From positions 80,684-144,683 of the forward strand of contig CAWBGK010000014.1 in NCBI GenBank assembly GCA_963788305.1: a stretch of DNA of 64,000 nt, in the 5' to 3' direction. Within the stretch, counting starts at the first letter, position 1; each line of letters begins with the position of its first letter. The DNA comes from UTCFX2 sp963788305 (GTDB lineage: Bacteria; Chloroflexota; Anaerolineae; Anaerolineales; UBA4823). Made by a program: the position numbers and the translations under genes. Positions 1-9,619 of the stretch are shown one piece after another. The notes beneath the pieces were generated by a model. The model was not told where the DNA came from. It made no database searches and saw only the letters and a program-made list of their open reading frames with translations.

Positions 1-939
1 AACGCCCAGATGGGCTTCTCGGTCGCCTCTGCCGGCGACGTGAACGGCGACGGGCTCAGCGAAGTGATCGTCGGCGCGCCGTATTACAGCGATGACCCCG
101 GCATTTCCAGCGAAGGCAAGGTCTGGGTCTTTCGCGGCTCCCCGAGCGGAGTGACGAACGCAGGCAGCTGGTCGCGCGAATCAGGTGAGGATACGACCTA
201 CTATGGCTACTCGGTCGCCTCCGCCGGCGATGTGAACGGCGACGGCTACGCCGACGTGATCATCGGCGCCCCGTTTGATAGCGCCGGTGTCAGCGATGAA
301 GGGACCGCCAGGGTCTACCTGGGGTCAGGTCTTGGGTTGGGGTCCGGCACATATGTCTGGCGAGGACGAGGTGAGCAGGTCCGCGCCTGGTACGGGCGCT
401 CCGTCGCCACCGCAGGCGACGTCAACGGCGACGGATTTGCTGATATCCTGGTCGGGGTGCCGAAATATACCGGGGCTTTTTCAGAAGAAGGCCGCATCCT
501 TCTGTATTTTGGTGGTGGGGGGCGCGGTGTTTCCATGCACCCGCACCAGACCGATTTTGATGGCAATCCGCTGCCGCATCTGGGCGCCTCCAAAGATAAG
601 ACCTTCTTCATCGCCCATCTCCGCAGATACAGCCCCTTTGGTCGCGATTCGGTGAAGTTGCAGGTCGAGGCTAAACCATATGGTCTGCCCTTTGACGGTT
701 ATGGGGTTTGGAAAACCGCTCACTTTACTGAAACCGAGCCCCCTGGTGATTCGGGTTTTCATCTATCCTTTGACCCGATCATAAACCAGTCCCACTGGCG
801 TATTCGCTGGGGCTACCAGCCATTAACCAATCCTTTCATGCCAAACAGTCGCTGGTTCCACATGCCCTTCCACGGCTGGAATGAGCCCGACGTCCGCTCA
901 TCCGGATCGAGCATCTTCTTGCCGGTAGTGCGCAGATAG
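1..939 (+). CDS. FG-GAP repeat surface protein, 5'-truncated, with LP-type C-terminal tail
   Basis: The reading frame is open at the left edge, so the N-terminus and any signal peptide lie outside the window. Three FG-GAP (integrin-alpha-like) blades are visible, each with a DVNGDG calcium-binding loop (about residues 10, 75 and 137 of the visible part) followed by DVIIGAP-like strands. FG-GAP blades normally assemble into a calcium-stabilised beta-propeller in secreted or surface proteins. The last 130 residues resemble nothing I recognise. The protein ends in SSIFLPVVRR, the same tail as other secreted proteins here. The exact ligand or role cannot be told from the sequence. Confidence 0.85.
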   Translation, partial: NAQMGFSVASAGDVNGDGLSEVIVGAPYYSDDPGISSEGKVWVFRGSPSGVTNAGSWSRESGEDTTYYGYSVASAGDVNGDGYADVIIGAPFDSAGVSDEGTARVYLGSGLGLGSGTYVWRGRGEQVRAWYGRSVATAGDVNGDGFADILVGVPKYTGAFSEEGRILLYFGGGGRGVSMHPHQTDFDGNPLPHLGASKDKTFFIAHLRRYSPFGRDSVKLQVEAKPYGLPFDGYGVWKTAHFTETEPPGDSGFHLSFDPIINQSHWRIRWGYQPLTNPFMPNSRWFHMPFHGWNEPDVRSSGSSIFLPVVRR

Positions 940-957
940 CCCGAAAGGCAAGCCGGA

Positions 958-2229
958 CTAATTGGCGTTAACCACCCGATAAACCCGGTTTCCGTGGTCG
1001 TCCGAGATGTACATCTCGCCCTGAGGGCCGAAGATCACGTCCGCCGGGCGGCCCCATGTCGCAGAGTCACCGCAGGGCAGCCCGGGGGCGCGCCAGCCGC
1101 TCGCGAACGTCTCGCTGCTGATCGGCATCCCGCCGGAGAGGATCACCCGCTCCACCTTGCAGTCGCGGATGTTTCCAGATGTTCCAGGATCCGTGCAGCG
1201 CCTGGTACAGGCTGTTTTGATAGCCGACCGGGAAGTTCCCTGATTCCGCCAGCGCCATCCCCAGCGGCGCGGAGTGGGCCGGGATCGGTGAAGATCGCCG
1301 GGACGGCCTGGTCGCAGCTGAACCCGGCTGGTAGCGCCACCCGCATATCCCGCACCTCCGGCCCGCTCGTCACGCCCAATCCGGGCGTGTAGCAGTACGG
1401 CCAGCCGTGCGAGGCGTTCCCCTGCACCGGGATCACCGCTTCCTCCGGCGGCAGGTCGTCGCCCAGCCCATCGCTGCCGTTGTGGTTCGCCCACAGCTGC
1501 CCGCCCGAGATCCACAGGAAATCGACCGAGTTGCGCAGCCCCCAGGCGTACAGCGGCTGCTTGCTGATGACCGGGTCGTTATAAAACGGGTTGTCGTCCG
1601 GGATCGTGCCGTCCGGGTTGAAGCGCAGGATCGCCGCCCGGCGCGGGTCGGTCTCTGGCGTGATGTTAGAGGTCGATCCGGCGCTCACATACATCTTCCC
1701 ATCCGGACCGAAGTGCACCGTCCGGGTCGAATGGCCTCCCAGTCCGGGGATGTTCGTGGTCAGCAGCTCCTTCGTCTCATAAACGCCGTCCAGGTCCTGG
1801 TCGGCCAGGCGCTCGATCCGGTCCCCTTCGGCTACGTAAAGCCAGCCGTCCCTGAACTCGATCCCGTGCGGATAATTCAGCCCGCTGGCGGCGATCTCGG
1901 TACCGTCGGATAGCCCATCTTTGTTCAGGTCGGGCAGCCGGGCGATCTTACCTTCCATGAACAGGCTGATGTAGAGCTGCCCGTCTGGGCCGATTGCCAT
2001 GAAGCCGCGGCTTACCCGAGAGACCCTGGGCGAAGATCCGGATCGTAAAGCCGGGTGGGACGCTGATCCGCGCCGAGGCTTCGTCCGGGGGTGGGATCGC
2101 TGGTCCGCTCTTGACGACCGGCAGGTAGCAGTCAGTCTCCGGTTGGGCGTGTACACGCATGAAAACGGCGGCAGAGAGCCCCGCCAGTAAAAATGCAAAT
2201 AAAGCGAAGAATCTTATCTTTTTGATCAT
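958..2229 (-). CDS. PQQ-dependent sugar dehydrogenase (GSDH/sorbosone type), frameshifted
   Basis: Secreted beta-propeller oxidoreductase of the glucose/sorbosone dehydrogenase family, expected to oxidise sugars outside the membrane with PQQ. The start is put at ATG 2229, which opens a signal peptide (KKIRFFALFAFLLAG...). Recognisable family stretches are HGIEFRDGWLYVAEGDR, HGWPYCYTPGLG and, at the C-terminus, YISDDHGNRVYRV. These lie in different frames: shifts are needed near 2025, 1285 and 1180, and after each one the family alignment resumes at once, which favours sequencing indels over decay. Unusually, CYLPVVKSG lies just after the signal peptide, resembling the LP-type tail that other proteins carry at their C-terminus; this protein lacks it at its C-terminus. 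Confidence 0.75.
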
Positions 2230-2289
2230 AATTAGGAGTATACCTGAAGCCCAAAGGATAAATGTTAAAAATTTGGTGAATATCAGCAA

Positions 2290-2690
2290 TGTCCGTCTTC
2301 CGCTGGATTCGTTCGGATTCGCCGGAGGTCGACTGGGTGTGTGTTTGGGAGGCTTTTTCTTAGAGAGGACGACTGAAGTCGTTTTCCGGCGATGGAAACC
2401 GCTGAAACGATTGCCAGGCCTGCCTTCGCAGGCTAGAGAGTCAACGAAACTCGACCCTCCCTTCGGATGGCAGGCTTAGCAGCCGTTTCTGAAGTCTCTT
2501 CTGCCAAAAGTTGACGCAAAATTTTTAGTTTCGCATCGATTATCAAGGAGAAGTGTTATTAATCATGCGAGCAATCTTCATCAATGCCCTGCAAACGTCT
2601 AGCCGGAACGTTTGCAGGGAACAACGCAAGCAAGCCCCGCAGGATAATTAGAGCGGGGTTTGCTGTTTTTTCTTAATCGACCGTTCCAGC
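2290..2690. other. Gene-poor stretch with hairpins; possible small plus-strand transcript
   Basis: No conserved gene is visible. The stretch holds GCCTGC-CTTC-GCAGGC (2416-2431) and a 12-bp inverted repeat (2587-2598 with 2608-2619), and it ends in a plus-strand terminator. A 28-codon plus-strand ORF (2565-2651, AAGGAG about 11 bases upstream) runs into the terminator loop. It could be a leader peptide or chance. I do not recognise tmRNA, RNase P, SRP or 6S RNA signatures. Confidence 0.4.
2630..2673 (+). terminator. Intrinsic terminator, plus strand
   Basis: GCAAGCCCCGC (2630-2640) pairs with GCGGGGTTTGC (2653-2663), followed by a T-rich run. One pair is G-U on the plus strand but A-C on the minus strand, so the RNA is read from the plus strand. 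Both flanking genes are on the minus strand, so its transcript is unassigned. Confidence 0.7.
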
Positions 2691-3299
2691 CTACGGCAGC
2701 ATCTTCTGCGCCAGCAGGCACCAGCAGTTCCAGTTGATCCGCTCGGTCGCATCCAGCGCCGAAAAGATGTCCTTCGAGACGACGAAGATCCCGTGGCGGG
2801 GGAGCAGCAGCGCGGCGGCGTGCTTGCTGATCCGCTCACGCTGGTCTGCCAGCCCGGCGACGATATGGTCAGCCAGATCCTGGGAATGCGCCGGGGCGAA
2901 ATCCACCGGCTTGATCTGCCCGAATTTGTCGGTATCCTCCAGCACCGGGTCGATCGCCCGGCCTGCCGCCGCGAAAGGCAGGACATAAAATGGGTGGCCG
3001 TGCACGATCCCTCTCGCCTCGGGATAGGCGCGGTAAACGTACAGGTGCGCCTTGCCTTCCCGGGAAAAACCTGGATGTTCTAAGACCTCGTCGGTCGCGA
3101 TCTCCCCGGAGACGATCGTCCCGGGGTCGATGTCCCAGTGCTGGCGGGCGCCGCTGTAGCGCGGCGAGATATATATCCTGTCGTCCACGCGCATGCTGAT
3201 GTTCCCGCCCGCGAAGTCGGTCAGCCGCCGCTCGAACATCATCCGCCCGACGTAAGCAAGCACTTCCTGTGGCGAGGCGTCTTTCGCTGGGATTGTCAA
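2691..3299 (-). CDS. Class II aldolase/adducin family protein
   Basis: A 202-residue protein of the zinc-dependent class II aldolase family, which includes L-fuculose-1-phosphate and rhamnulose-1-phosphate aldolases and some dehydratases. Visible motifs are FAGGNIS (phosphate-binding, about residue 30), the metal-binding HGHP (about residue 100) and PRHGIF (about residue 168). The apparent start is TTG directly after the stop codon of the upstream SIS gene, so the two are translationally coupled. With the ROK kinase and the SIS protein it forms a three-gene set that could phosphorylate, isomerise or deglycate, and cleave a sugar. The exact substrate cannot be read from sequence. Confidence 0.85.
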   Translation of the reverse strand: MTIPAKDASPQEVLAYVGRMMFERRLTDFAGGNISMRVDDRIYISPRYSGARQHWDIDPGTIVSGEIATDEVLEHPGFSREGKAHLYVYRAYPEARGIVHGHPFYVLPFAAAGRAIDPVLEDTDKFGQIKPVDFAPAHSQDLADHIVAGLADQRERISKHAAALLLPRHGIFVVSKDIFSALDATERINWNCWCLLAQKMLP

Positions 3300-4367
3300 T
3301 TAGAACCTCTCGATCTCGACAAAGGTGGAATGGAACCGGGCGCTATCCGGGTCAAGCCCTTTGGATACCGCCAGGGCATGGGCGATCAGCTGCCCGACCG
3401 GCAGGTAAGCCAGTCCAATCGTCTCGTCCGGCCAGGGGCAGCCCACTGCCGCGGTCGCGCTCACCTGCCCGGTCTCCCAACCGGCTTCCGGCACGATGGC
3501 CAGCGTCGTCGCCTTATGCCGCAGCGTGTATTCCTCCATTAATTGGGCTTCATAGTGCAGCCCGCCGCGGCTGTACAGCCCGATGACCAGCGTGTTCTCG
3601 TCGATCAATGCCCGCGGCCCGTGGCGCGATTCCAGGAAATGGTAGCTGAATGCCTCGGTCGCCGACATCTCCATGCATTTCAGCCCGATCTCCAGCGCCA
3701 TCCCGTACAGCGGACCGCTCCCCAAAATAAAGACGTTGCGGTATTTTTTCCCTTCGCTCAGGAGGCTGGCTGCCGCCGCGCCGGCTTGCAGGACCTGATC
3801 GACGAGCTCAGGCGCTCGCTCCAGCTCCGCGGTCCGGTCGATGTTTCCAGAATAGATTCCCGCCATCAGCAGCGCAGCCAGGTACATCGAGCTGAACGAG
3901 CGGGTCTGCGGGATGGTTTTTTCAGCCGAGGCCGGCAGGATGACCTTCAGGTCCGCCATTTCCGCCAGCGCGCCTTCGGGGTTGCAGCCGATCAGCGCCA
4001 TCCGGCCCGGGTAGCGCCGGACGAACTCCTCCGCCGCCCAGATCGTCTCGGTCGTCCGGCCGGAGCGGGAGAGAGCGATCATCACCGGCCTGCCCATCGG
4101 GCCCGAATCGTACAGCCCGGGATACGACGCAAAGTCCGAGCTGGGGATCGAGCGGACCGGGAGCCCGGTCTCGATCCGCCAGGCTGCCGAGGCGGCGATT
4201 CCGAGGTAATAGGGCGAGGTGCAGCCGATGAAGAAGACCTCGGAAGGCTTGAGGATGTCGAAAAAATCGGTGATCTGCGGCTTTATCCACCCTGTCACCT
4301 GGACGGCTTCTTCCCAGGCCGCTTTCTGTGAGATGATTTCGTGGTAGCTTTCGCTTGGATAACTCAT
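3300..4367 (-). CDS. SIS-domain sugar-phosphate isomerase/deglycase (GlmS-isomerase/FrlB/AgaS-like)
   Basis: A 355-residue protein with two sugar-isomerase (SIS) domains and no glutaminase domain. The first domain has GCTSPYYLG, LSRSGRTTET and TRSFSSMYLA, and the second has FILGSGPLYGMALE and the ESRHGPRALI loop typical of GlmS-like isomerases. Family members act on amino-sugar phosphates or fructosamine 6-phosphates in the cytoplasm. Its ATG overlaps the stop of the ROK gene by four bases (ATGA), and the aldolase follows directly, indicating one operon. The gene is intact. A deglycase or amino-sugar isomerase role is inferred from the SIS architecture and the kinase neighbour. Confidence 0.85.
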   Translation of the reverse strand: MSYPSESYHEIISQKAAWEEAVQVTGWIKPQITDFFDILKPSEVFFIGCTSPYYLGIAASAAWRIETGLPVRSIPSSDFASYPGLYDSGPMGRPVMIALSRSGRTTETIWAAEEFVRRYPGRMALIGCNPEGALAEMADLKVILPASAEKTIPQTRSFSSMYLAALLMAGIYSGNIDRTAELERAPELVDQVLQAGAAAASLLSEGKKYRNVFILGSGPLYGMALEIGLKCMEMSATEAFSYHFLESRHGPRALIDENTLVIGLYSRGGLHYEAQLMEEYTLRHKATTLAIVPEAGWETGQVSATAAVGCPWPDETIGLAYLPVGQLIAHALAVSKGLDPDSARFHSTFVEIERF

Positions 4368-5364
4368 GACGGTCCTGCTCCGCTAATTGAATTTGGATTT
4401 TCTAAGGTTGAGAAAAGATTGACTGCCGATCCGATCATCCCGCTTTCGCCTCGGAAACCCGCCAGCACGATCTCGACTCCGCGGTAGTAATCCCCCGCCG
4501 AGCTGGCGTAATTGCGGTGGTAGTCGCCGACCAGGAACTCGAAGCGCTCGCGGGCGGCTCGGAGCAGCACGGGTCCGGCGTTTGCGGTCCCGCCGCTGAG
4601 CGAAATCCGCTCCGGCAGGAAGATATGCGAGAGTGAGGCGAGCAGCTCGCCCACGTACCCGCCGATCTCAGTGATCACATTCAAAGCGCGCGGGTCTTCA
4701 CCCTGCCGTGCCAGCTCGATCACTTTGCGTGCGCTTGTCGGTTCTCCAAAAGCCTGAACCGCCAGTCGCTCGATCCCTTCCACCCCGATCAGCGCCTCGC
4801 CGCAGCCCTTGCATCCCGCCGAGCAGGACGGACCGCCCGGCCGAAGGATCAAATGACCGGTATCGCCGGCGCACCCGCCGGTGAACTGGAGCGGCTTTCC
4901 GTCGATCATCACCGCCGCCGAAAGCCCGGTGCCCATCGCCAGGTTCATGAACCGCCTGCAGCCGCGCCCGCTTCCATAGGTATATTCTGCCAGGAGGTGC
5001 GCGTTCGAATCGTCGATCAATGCTACAGGCAGCCCGAACCGCTCCACCAGCATCCGCCTCAGGTCCAGCCCATGCAGCTGAGGGGCGTTCCAGCACAGGA
5101 AGGGCCCGCTGCGTCGCTCGTCGGTCCAACCCAGGACGGTGCCGCCGATCCCGGCCGGTCTGGCTTCGATCCGCCCCACCATCCGGCCGACGGACTCAAA
5201 AAAAGCTCCAGAAAGACCGTCCGGCCGACCTTTTCGACGTCGGTCGGGCTGCGCTCGACTGCCAGGACCTCTCCGAAGGCTGATACGACCCCAACCCGCG
5301 TTGTGGAGCCGCCGATATCGAACGCGACCGCGAGCCGGCTTCCCTGCTCTGTGCTCTGCGTCAT
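4364..5364 (-). CDS. ROK-family sugar kinase, frameshifted in an A7 run
   Basis: The N-terminal part (from 5364) has the ATP-binding AFDIGGSTTRVGVV, and the C-terminal part has MNLAMGTGLSAAVMIDG, the GCAGDTGH stretch and a Cys-rich CSAGCKGCGE in place of the usual ROK zinc motif. The frame breaks at about 5200 inside seven consecutive A residues (plus strand). Shifting one base there joins FLELFFESVGRMVGRIE smoothly, so a homopolymer indel is the simplest explanation. ROK proteins are mostly glucose, fructose or N-acetyl-amino-sugar kinases; there is no helix-turn-helix, so it is not a ROK repressor. First gene of the ROK-SIS-aldolase operon. Confidence 0.85.
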
Positions 5365-5725
5365 GCCTTTTTTCCCTTTGATTTGACAGTTCTGCTGGCT
5401 GATGATGCGACCTGACTGAGATGAACCTGGACTGATATGATTGCCGCCCGCTGCCTTTGATTTTTTGCCTTCGGTATTATAGCCACAATTCTATCGCTTT
5501 GCAACCGTCGAGCACGCATCGATCCTGATAAGGGGCGGATATTTTTAAAGGACGGGTGTGTATTACAGATATAACTCATTCTATCAGTACCGAGAAGCGC
5601 TGCCATCGATTGGATCGATAACAGGATGCCTATATTCACCAGATTCTTAACCATAAAGTTCAGAAATGTCATAGAATTTAGATGATTAATCTAAAATTAA
5701 ACCGCAGCTCGCCAGGAGAAGATAG
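5365..5725. other. Divergent intergenic region with short palindrome
   Basis: About 360 bases separate the divergent ROK and degV genes and should hold both promoters. A 7-5-7 inverted repeat, TTTAGAT-GATTA-ATCTAAA (5677-5695), lies 30 bases before degV and could be an operator. No convincing gene: a minus-strand frame of about 100 codons has no family resemblance and no good ribosome-binding site. Confidence 0.4.
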
Positions 5726-6586
5726 ATGAAAATTGTTACGGATTGTGCAGCCGACCTTACCACCCAGGAGGTTGAAGAGCTGGGGATCATCGTTGCGCCG
5801 CTGTTTATTCATTTCCCAGATCAAGCGATCAGCTCTCTTGAGATCACCCCGGACGATTTTTACAGCCGGCTGAAATCGCTCTGGCCGATCATCCCGACTA
5901 CTGCCCAGCCTTCGGCAGAAATTTTCCTCAGGATCTACCAGAAGTTGTCAGAGATGAATGAAGAAATCCTCTCCATCCATATCTCCTCCGGGTTGAGCGG
6001 CACGATCGATTCTGCTCGGCTCGGCGCAAGCCAGGCGGTCGGGGCGATTGTGGACATCATCGACAGCATGACCCTCTCCGGCGGGGAGCGTTTCCAGGTC
6101 CTCGCGGCGAAGCGGATGGCCGACCTGGGTCTTGGAAAACAAGCGATCTTCGACCGATTGGAAAAATTGCGCGCCAAAACTGAGGTCGCATACACGCTCG
6201 ATACGCTGGCCTATCTGGCTAAGGGCGGCCGGATCGGACGCGTCCAGGCCCTGGCTGGATCGGTCCTGCACATCAAGCCGATCATACGGGTTGATAGGAC
6301 GGATGGAAAATACAGCACGATCGGCAAGGCTCGCACGATCGCAAAATCGCTGGAAAATCTCACCGATCACCTGGCAAAGGAATATGACCAGACCGCAGTC
6401 TGGGTCTCGGTGATGCACGGTCAGTTTGCAGAAAATGCCCAGGCGCTTGCAGGCCTGATCAAAAGCCGGCTCAACGTTGGCAAGCTGGAAGTGCTGCGCA
6501 TCTCCCCTGTGCTTGGGGTCCACACCGGTCCCGGGATCGTCGGAGCGGCAGTCGTGCCGATGGCGTTGATGGAAGATTTCGGCTGA
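5726..6586 (+). CDS. DegV family fatty-acid-binding protein
   Basis: A 286-residue DegV/FakB-like protein. Members bind a single fatty acid and, where the FakA kinase is present, present it for phosphorylation. Visible family landmarks are the opening KIVTDCAADL, TTAQPSAEIF, ISSGLSGT (lipid carboxylate-binding region), LAYLAKGGRIGR and the C-terminal VLGVHTGPGIVG. An AGGAGA box precedes the ATG. No fakA-like gene is adjacent. The gene is intact and stands alone between two sugar operons, so its link to them is not established. Confidence 0.93.
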   Translation: MKIVTDCAADLTTQEVEELGIIVAPLFIHFPDQAISSLEITPDDFYSRLKSLWPIIPTTAQPSAEIFLRIYQKLSEMNEEILSIHISSGLSGTIDSARLGASQAVGAIVDIIDSMTLSGGERFQVLAAKRMADLGLGKQAIFDRLEKLRAKTEVAYTLDTLAYLAKGGRIGRVQALAGSVLHIKPIIRVDRTDGKYSTIGKARTIAKSLENLTDHLAKEYDQTAVWVSVMHGQFAENAQALAGLIKSRLNVGKLEVLRISPVLGVHTGPGIVGAAVVPMALMEDFG

Positions 6587-6722
6587 GCCCTTCCGATTTG
6601 GGTGTTTTCACCAAGATCGGTTTTCACCATGGGAAAGTTGGACTGGAAGGATTGATTTCCTTTCAGTTCAATCGTTATTAAACAGTCAAGTGCCAGCTTA
6701 CAGACCTGATTTTGGAGAGAGA

Positions 6723-9473
6723 ATGACAGATATAGAACGCAGCAGGCTTGAAGATGCAAACCAGAACGGCGTTCCCTGGAAGAAATGGGGACCCTATCTG
6801 AGCGAGCGGCAGTGGGGGACGGTGCGCGAGGACTACAGCCCAAACGGCGACGCCTGGAGCTATTTCACCCATGACCAGGCCCGCTCGCGCGCCTACCGCT
6901 GGGGAGAGGACGGCCTGGCGGGTTTCTCCGACGAGAAAGCGCGCCTGTGCTTTGCCCTGGCCTTGTGGAACGGCGCCGACCCGATCCTTAAAGAGCGGTT
7001 GTTCGGCCTTGCGAACAGCGAAGCCAACCACGGTGAAGATGTCAAGGAATACTATTTCTACCTGGACAGCTCGCCCACCCATTCCTACATGAAATACCTT
7101 TACAAGTACCCGCAGTCCGCCTACCCGTATGAGGACCTTGTAAAAACCAACCGCTCCCGGTCGCGCCAGGAGATGGAATACGAGCTGCTCGACACCGGTG
7201 TTTTTGACCAGGACCGCTACTTCGATGTCTTCGTCGAATATGCCAAAGAAACCCCTGAAGACATTCTGATCCAGATCACCGCCTGGAATCGCGGCCCTGA
7301 AACGGCTCCCTTGCATATCTTGCCAACGTTGTGGTTCCGCAATACCTGGGACGGGTACCCCTTTACCCAAAAACCAGGGTTAAGCCAGGTAAAAGCCAAC
7401 AAGGAATTTCAGGCGATCGCGGCGTCTCACCCCGAGCTGGGAGAGCGCTACCTCTACTGCGAAGCGTCCCCGGCGCTGCTTTTCACGGAAAACGAGACCA
7501 ACCAGGAACGGCTCTTTGGGAATCCAAACCCCACCCCCTATGTGAAGGATGGGATCAACAATTTTGTTGTCGGCGGACAGACCGGAGCCGTCAACCCCGC
7601 CCAGGTCGGGACCAAGGCGGCTGCCAGCTACCAGGTCCAGATCCCCGCAGGAGGATCGGCCGTCATTCGGTTGCGCCTGAGCGATGTGGCGCCGGCCTCC
7701 CTGAAAACAGCCTACGCTGGAAATGGGAACCCGTTCGGAGCGCGTTTCATCGAAGTCTTCGAGCAGCGCAAAGCCGAAACGGACGAGTTTTACGCCTCCA
7801 AGACGCCCAGCTCGCTCAGCGCGGACGAGGCACAGGTGATGCGTCAGGCCCTGGCAGGGATGCTGTGGACCAAGCAGTATTACTACTTCGACGTCGACCG
7901 CTGGCTGGAGGAGCACGAATCCCATCCGCTTTTCAAAGCCAGCCGCATCACCCGAAACATGCATTGGTACCACATGAACAACGACGACATCATCTCGATG
8001 CCGGACAAATGGGAATACCCCTGGTATGCAGCCTGGGACCTGGCGTTCCACACCCTGGCGCTGACGATCGCCGACTCGGCGTTCGCCAAGCAGCAGCTCC
8101 AGCTGATGCTCAAAGAGGTCTACCTTCACCCTAACGGTCAGATCCCCGCCTATGAATGGAACTTCGGAGATGTGAACCCGCCCGTCCACGCCTGGGCGAC
8201 CATATTCGCCTACGACCTCGAGAAGCGCATCACCGGCAAAGGCGATCTCAAATTCCTGGAAGAGATCTTCCAGAAGCTGCTGCTGAACTTCAACTGGTGG
8301 GTCAACCGCAAGGACCCGCTTGGCAAGAACGTCTTCGAAGGCGGCTTCCTCGGCCTGGATAATATCGGAGTCTTCGACCGCAGCTCCCAGCTCCCGACCG
8401 GCGGCCGGCTCGAGCAGGCGGACGGCACGGCCTGGATGGCGATGTACTGCCTCAACATGCTCGATATCGCCATCGAGCTGGCCGTGCACGACCCGATCTA
8501 TGAGAGCCTGGTGCTTAAATTCGTCGAGCATTTCATGTGGATCGCCGGCTCGATGGACCGGATCGGCGACAACCAGGACGAGCTGTGGGATGAAGAAGCT
8601 GGTTTCTTCTACGACGTGCTGGTCTTGCCCGATGGCAGCGCCACCCGCTTGAAGGTGAATTCGATGGTCGGACTGCTGCCGCTCTGCGTGACGATGGTCG
8701 TCAATCGGGCAACAATCGCTGGAATGCCCGATGTCATCGAGCGACTGCAGCGCCGTTTCAACAAACACCCCGACCTGCTGGCGAATATCCAGCCGCCGAG
8801 CAAGCCCGGATATCAGGGCAGGCTGCTGCTCTCAGCGCTCAATGAAGACAAATTGCGCCGCATCCTGGTCCGAATGCTGGACGAAGAACGCTTCCTCAGC
8901 CCTTATGGGATTCGATCGCTCTCGCGCTATCACCTGGATCATCCCTACGTGTTCAAAAGCGGCGACCAGGAATTTAAAGTCCAGTACCTGCCAGCCGAAT
9001 CGGACACCGGGATGTTTGGTGGAAACTCGAACTGGCGCGGCCCGATCTGGCTCCCGGTAAACACGCTGATCATCCGCGCCTTGCTCCAGTATTACCGCTA
9101 CTACGGCGACGACTTCAAGGTCGAGTGCCCCACCGGATCCGGGAATTGGATGAATCTGTTCGAGGTCAGCAAAGAAATTTCGGACCGCCTGGCAAAGATA
9201 TTCCTGCGCGATGAGCACGGCCGTCGTCCGGTTTTTGGAGGAGCTGAAAAGTTCCAATCTGACCCGCATTGGAAGGACAACATCCTGTTCTACGAGTACT
9301 TCCACGGCGACAACGGCGCCGGATTGGGCGCAAGCCATCAGACGGGCTGGACCGGTCTCGTCGCGCGCTTGATGCAGATATTTGAAGTGATGGACGCAGA
9401 CAGATTCTTAGAGGCATCTGGTCCTCCGCTGGCTGCTTCCCCCCAGAAAAATGAGGTCCGGGATTCTCAATAA
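6723..9473 (+). CDS. GH63/MGH1-type glucosidase, (alpha/alpha)6-barrel glycoside hydrolase
   Basis: About 916 residues from the ATG at 6723, which is chosen over the in-frame ATG 33 bases upstream because GGAGAGAGA lies directly before it. The sequence fits large bacterial GH63-like glucosidases, with an N-terminal beta-rich domain and a C-terminal (alpha/alpha)6 barrel. The stretch WEYPWYAAWDLAFHTLAL (about residue 425) contains the Asp expected at the acid position, and HPNGQIPAYEWNFGDVNPP follows. There is no signal peptide, so it is predicted cytoplasmic. The next operon is a sugar importer, so it may act on the imported glycoside; the substrate is not evident. Intact. Confidence 0.85.
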   Translation: MTDIERSRLEDANQNGVPWKKWGPYLSERQWGTVREDYSPNGDAWSYFTHDQARSRAYRWGEDGLAGFSDEKARLCFALALWNGADPILKERLFGLANSEANHGEDVKEYYFYLDSSPTHSYMKYLYKYPQSAYPYEDLVKTNRSRSRQEMEYELLDTGVFDQDRYFDVFVEYAKETPEDILIQITAWNRGPETAPLHILPTLWFRNTWDGYPFTQKPGLSQVKANKEFQAIAASHPELGERYLYCEASPALLFTENETNQERLFGNPNPTPYVKDGINNFVVGGQTGAVNPAQVGTKAAASYQVQIPAGGSAVIRLRLSDVAPASLKTAYAGNGNPFGARFIEVFEQRKAETDEFYASKTPSSLSADEAQVMRQALAGMLWTKQYYYFDVDRWLEEHESHPLFKASRITRNMHWYHMNNDDIISMPDKWEYPWYAAWDLAFHTLALTIADSAFAKQQLQLMLKEVYLHPNGQIPAYEWNFGDVNPPVHAWATIFAYDLEKRITGKGDLKFLEEIFQKLLLNFNWWVNRKDPLGKNVFEGGFLGLDNIGVFDRSSQLPTGGRLEQADGTAWMAMYCLNMLDIAIELAVHDPIYESLVLKFVEHFMWIAGSMDRIGDNQDELWDEEAGFFYDVLVLPDGSATRLKVNSMVGLLPLCVTMVVNRATIAGMPDVIERLQRRFNKHPDLLANIQPPSKPGYQGRLLLSALNEDKLRRILVRMLDEERFLSPYGIRSLSRYHLDHPYVFKSGDQEFKVQYLPAESDTGMFGGNSNWRGPIWLPVNTLIIRALLQYYRYYGDDFKVECPTGSGNWMNLFEVSKEISDRLAKIFLRDEHGRRPVFGGAEKFQSDPHWKDNILFYEYFHGDNGAGLGASHQTGWTGLVARLMQIFEVMDADRFLEASGPPLAASPQKNEVRDSQ

Positions 9474-9493
9474 ATCTGCTTGAGCAGAGCGAA

Positions 9494-9530
9494 AATCCCG
9501 AAGGATTTTTTGGTTCCTTCGGGATTATTC
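9494..9530 (+). terminator. Intrinsic terminator after glucosidase gene
   Basis: AATCCCGAAGGA (9494-9505) pairs with TCCTTCGGGATT (9515-9526), a perfect 12-bp stem 20 bases after the stop codon, followed by ATTATTC. It separates the glucosidase gene from the importer operon. Confidence 0.8.
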
Positions 9531-9619
9531 ATTATCGAGATTAGTAATTGGGAAAATATCCATTGGCTCGATCATCTCCAGAATCCTTGACATCGACCTG
9601 ATCTTTGTTTTTCGCTCTG

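Noticed and set aside
5361..5672. Possible 103-codon minus-strand gene before the ROK kinase
   Set aside because: No good ribosome-binding site, no family, basic random-looking C-terminus; it lies in the promoter region between divergent genes.
7380..8768. Minus-strand open frame of about 460 codons inside the glucosidase gene
   Set aside because: Shadow of the glucosidase coding sequence, no ribosome-binding site and no recognisable domain.
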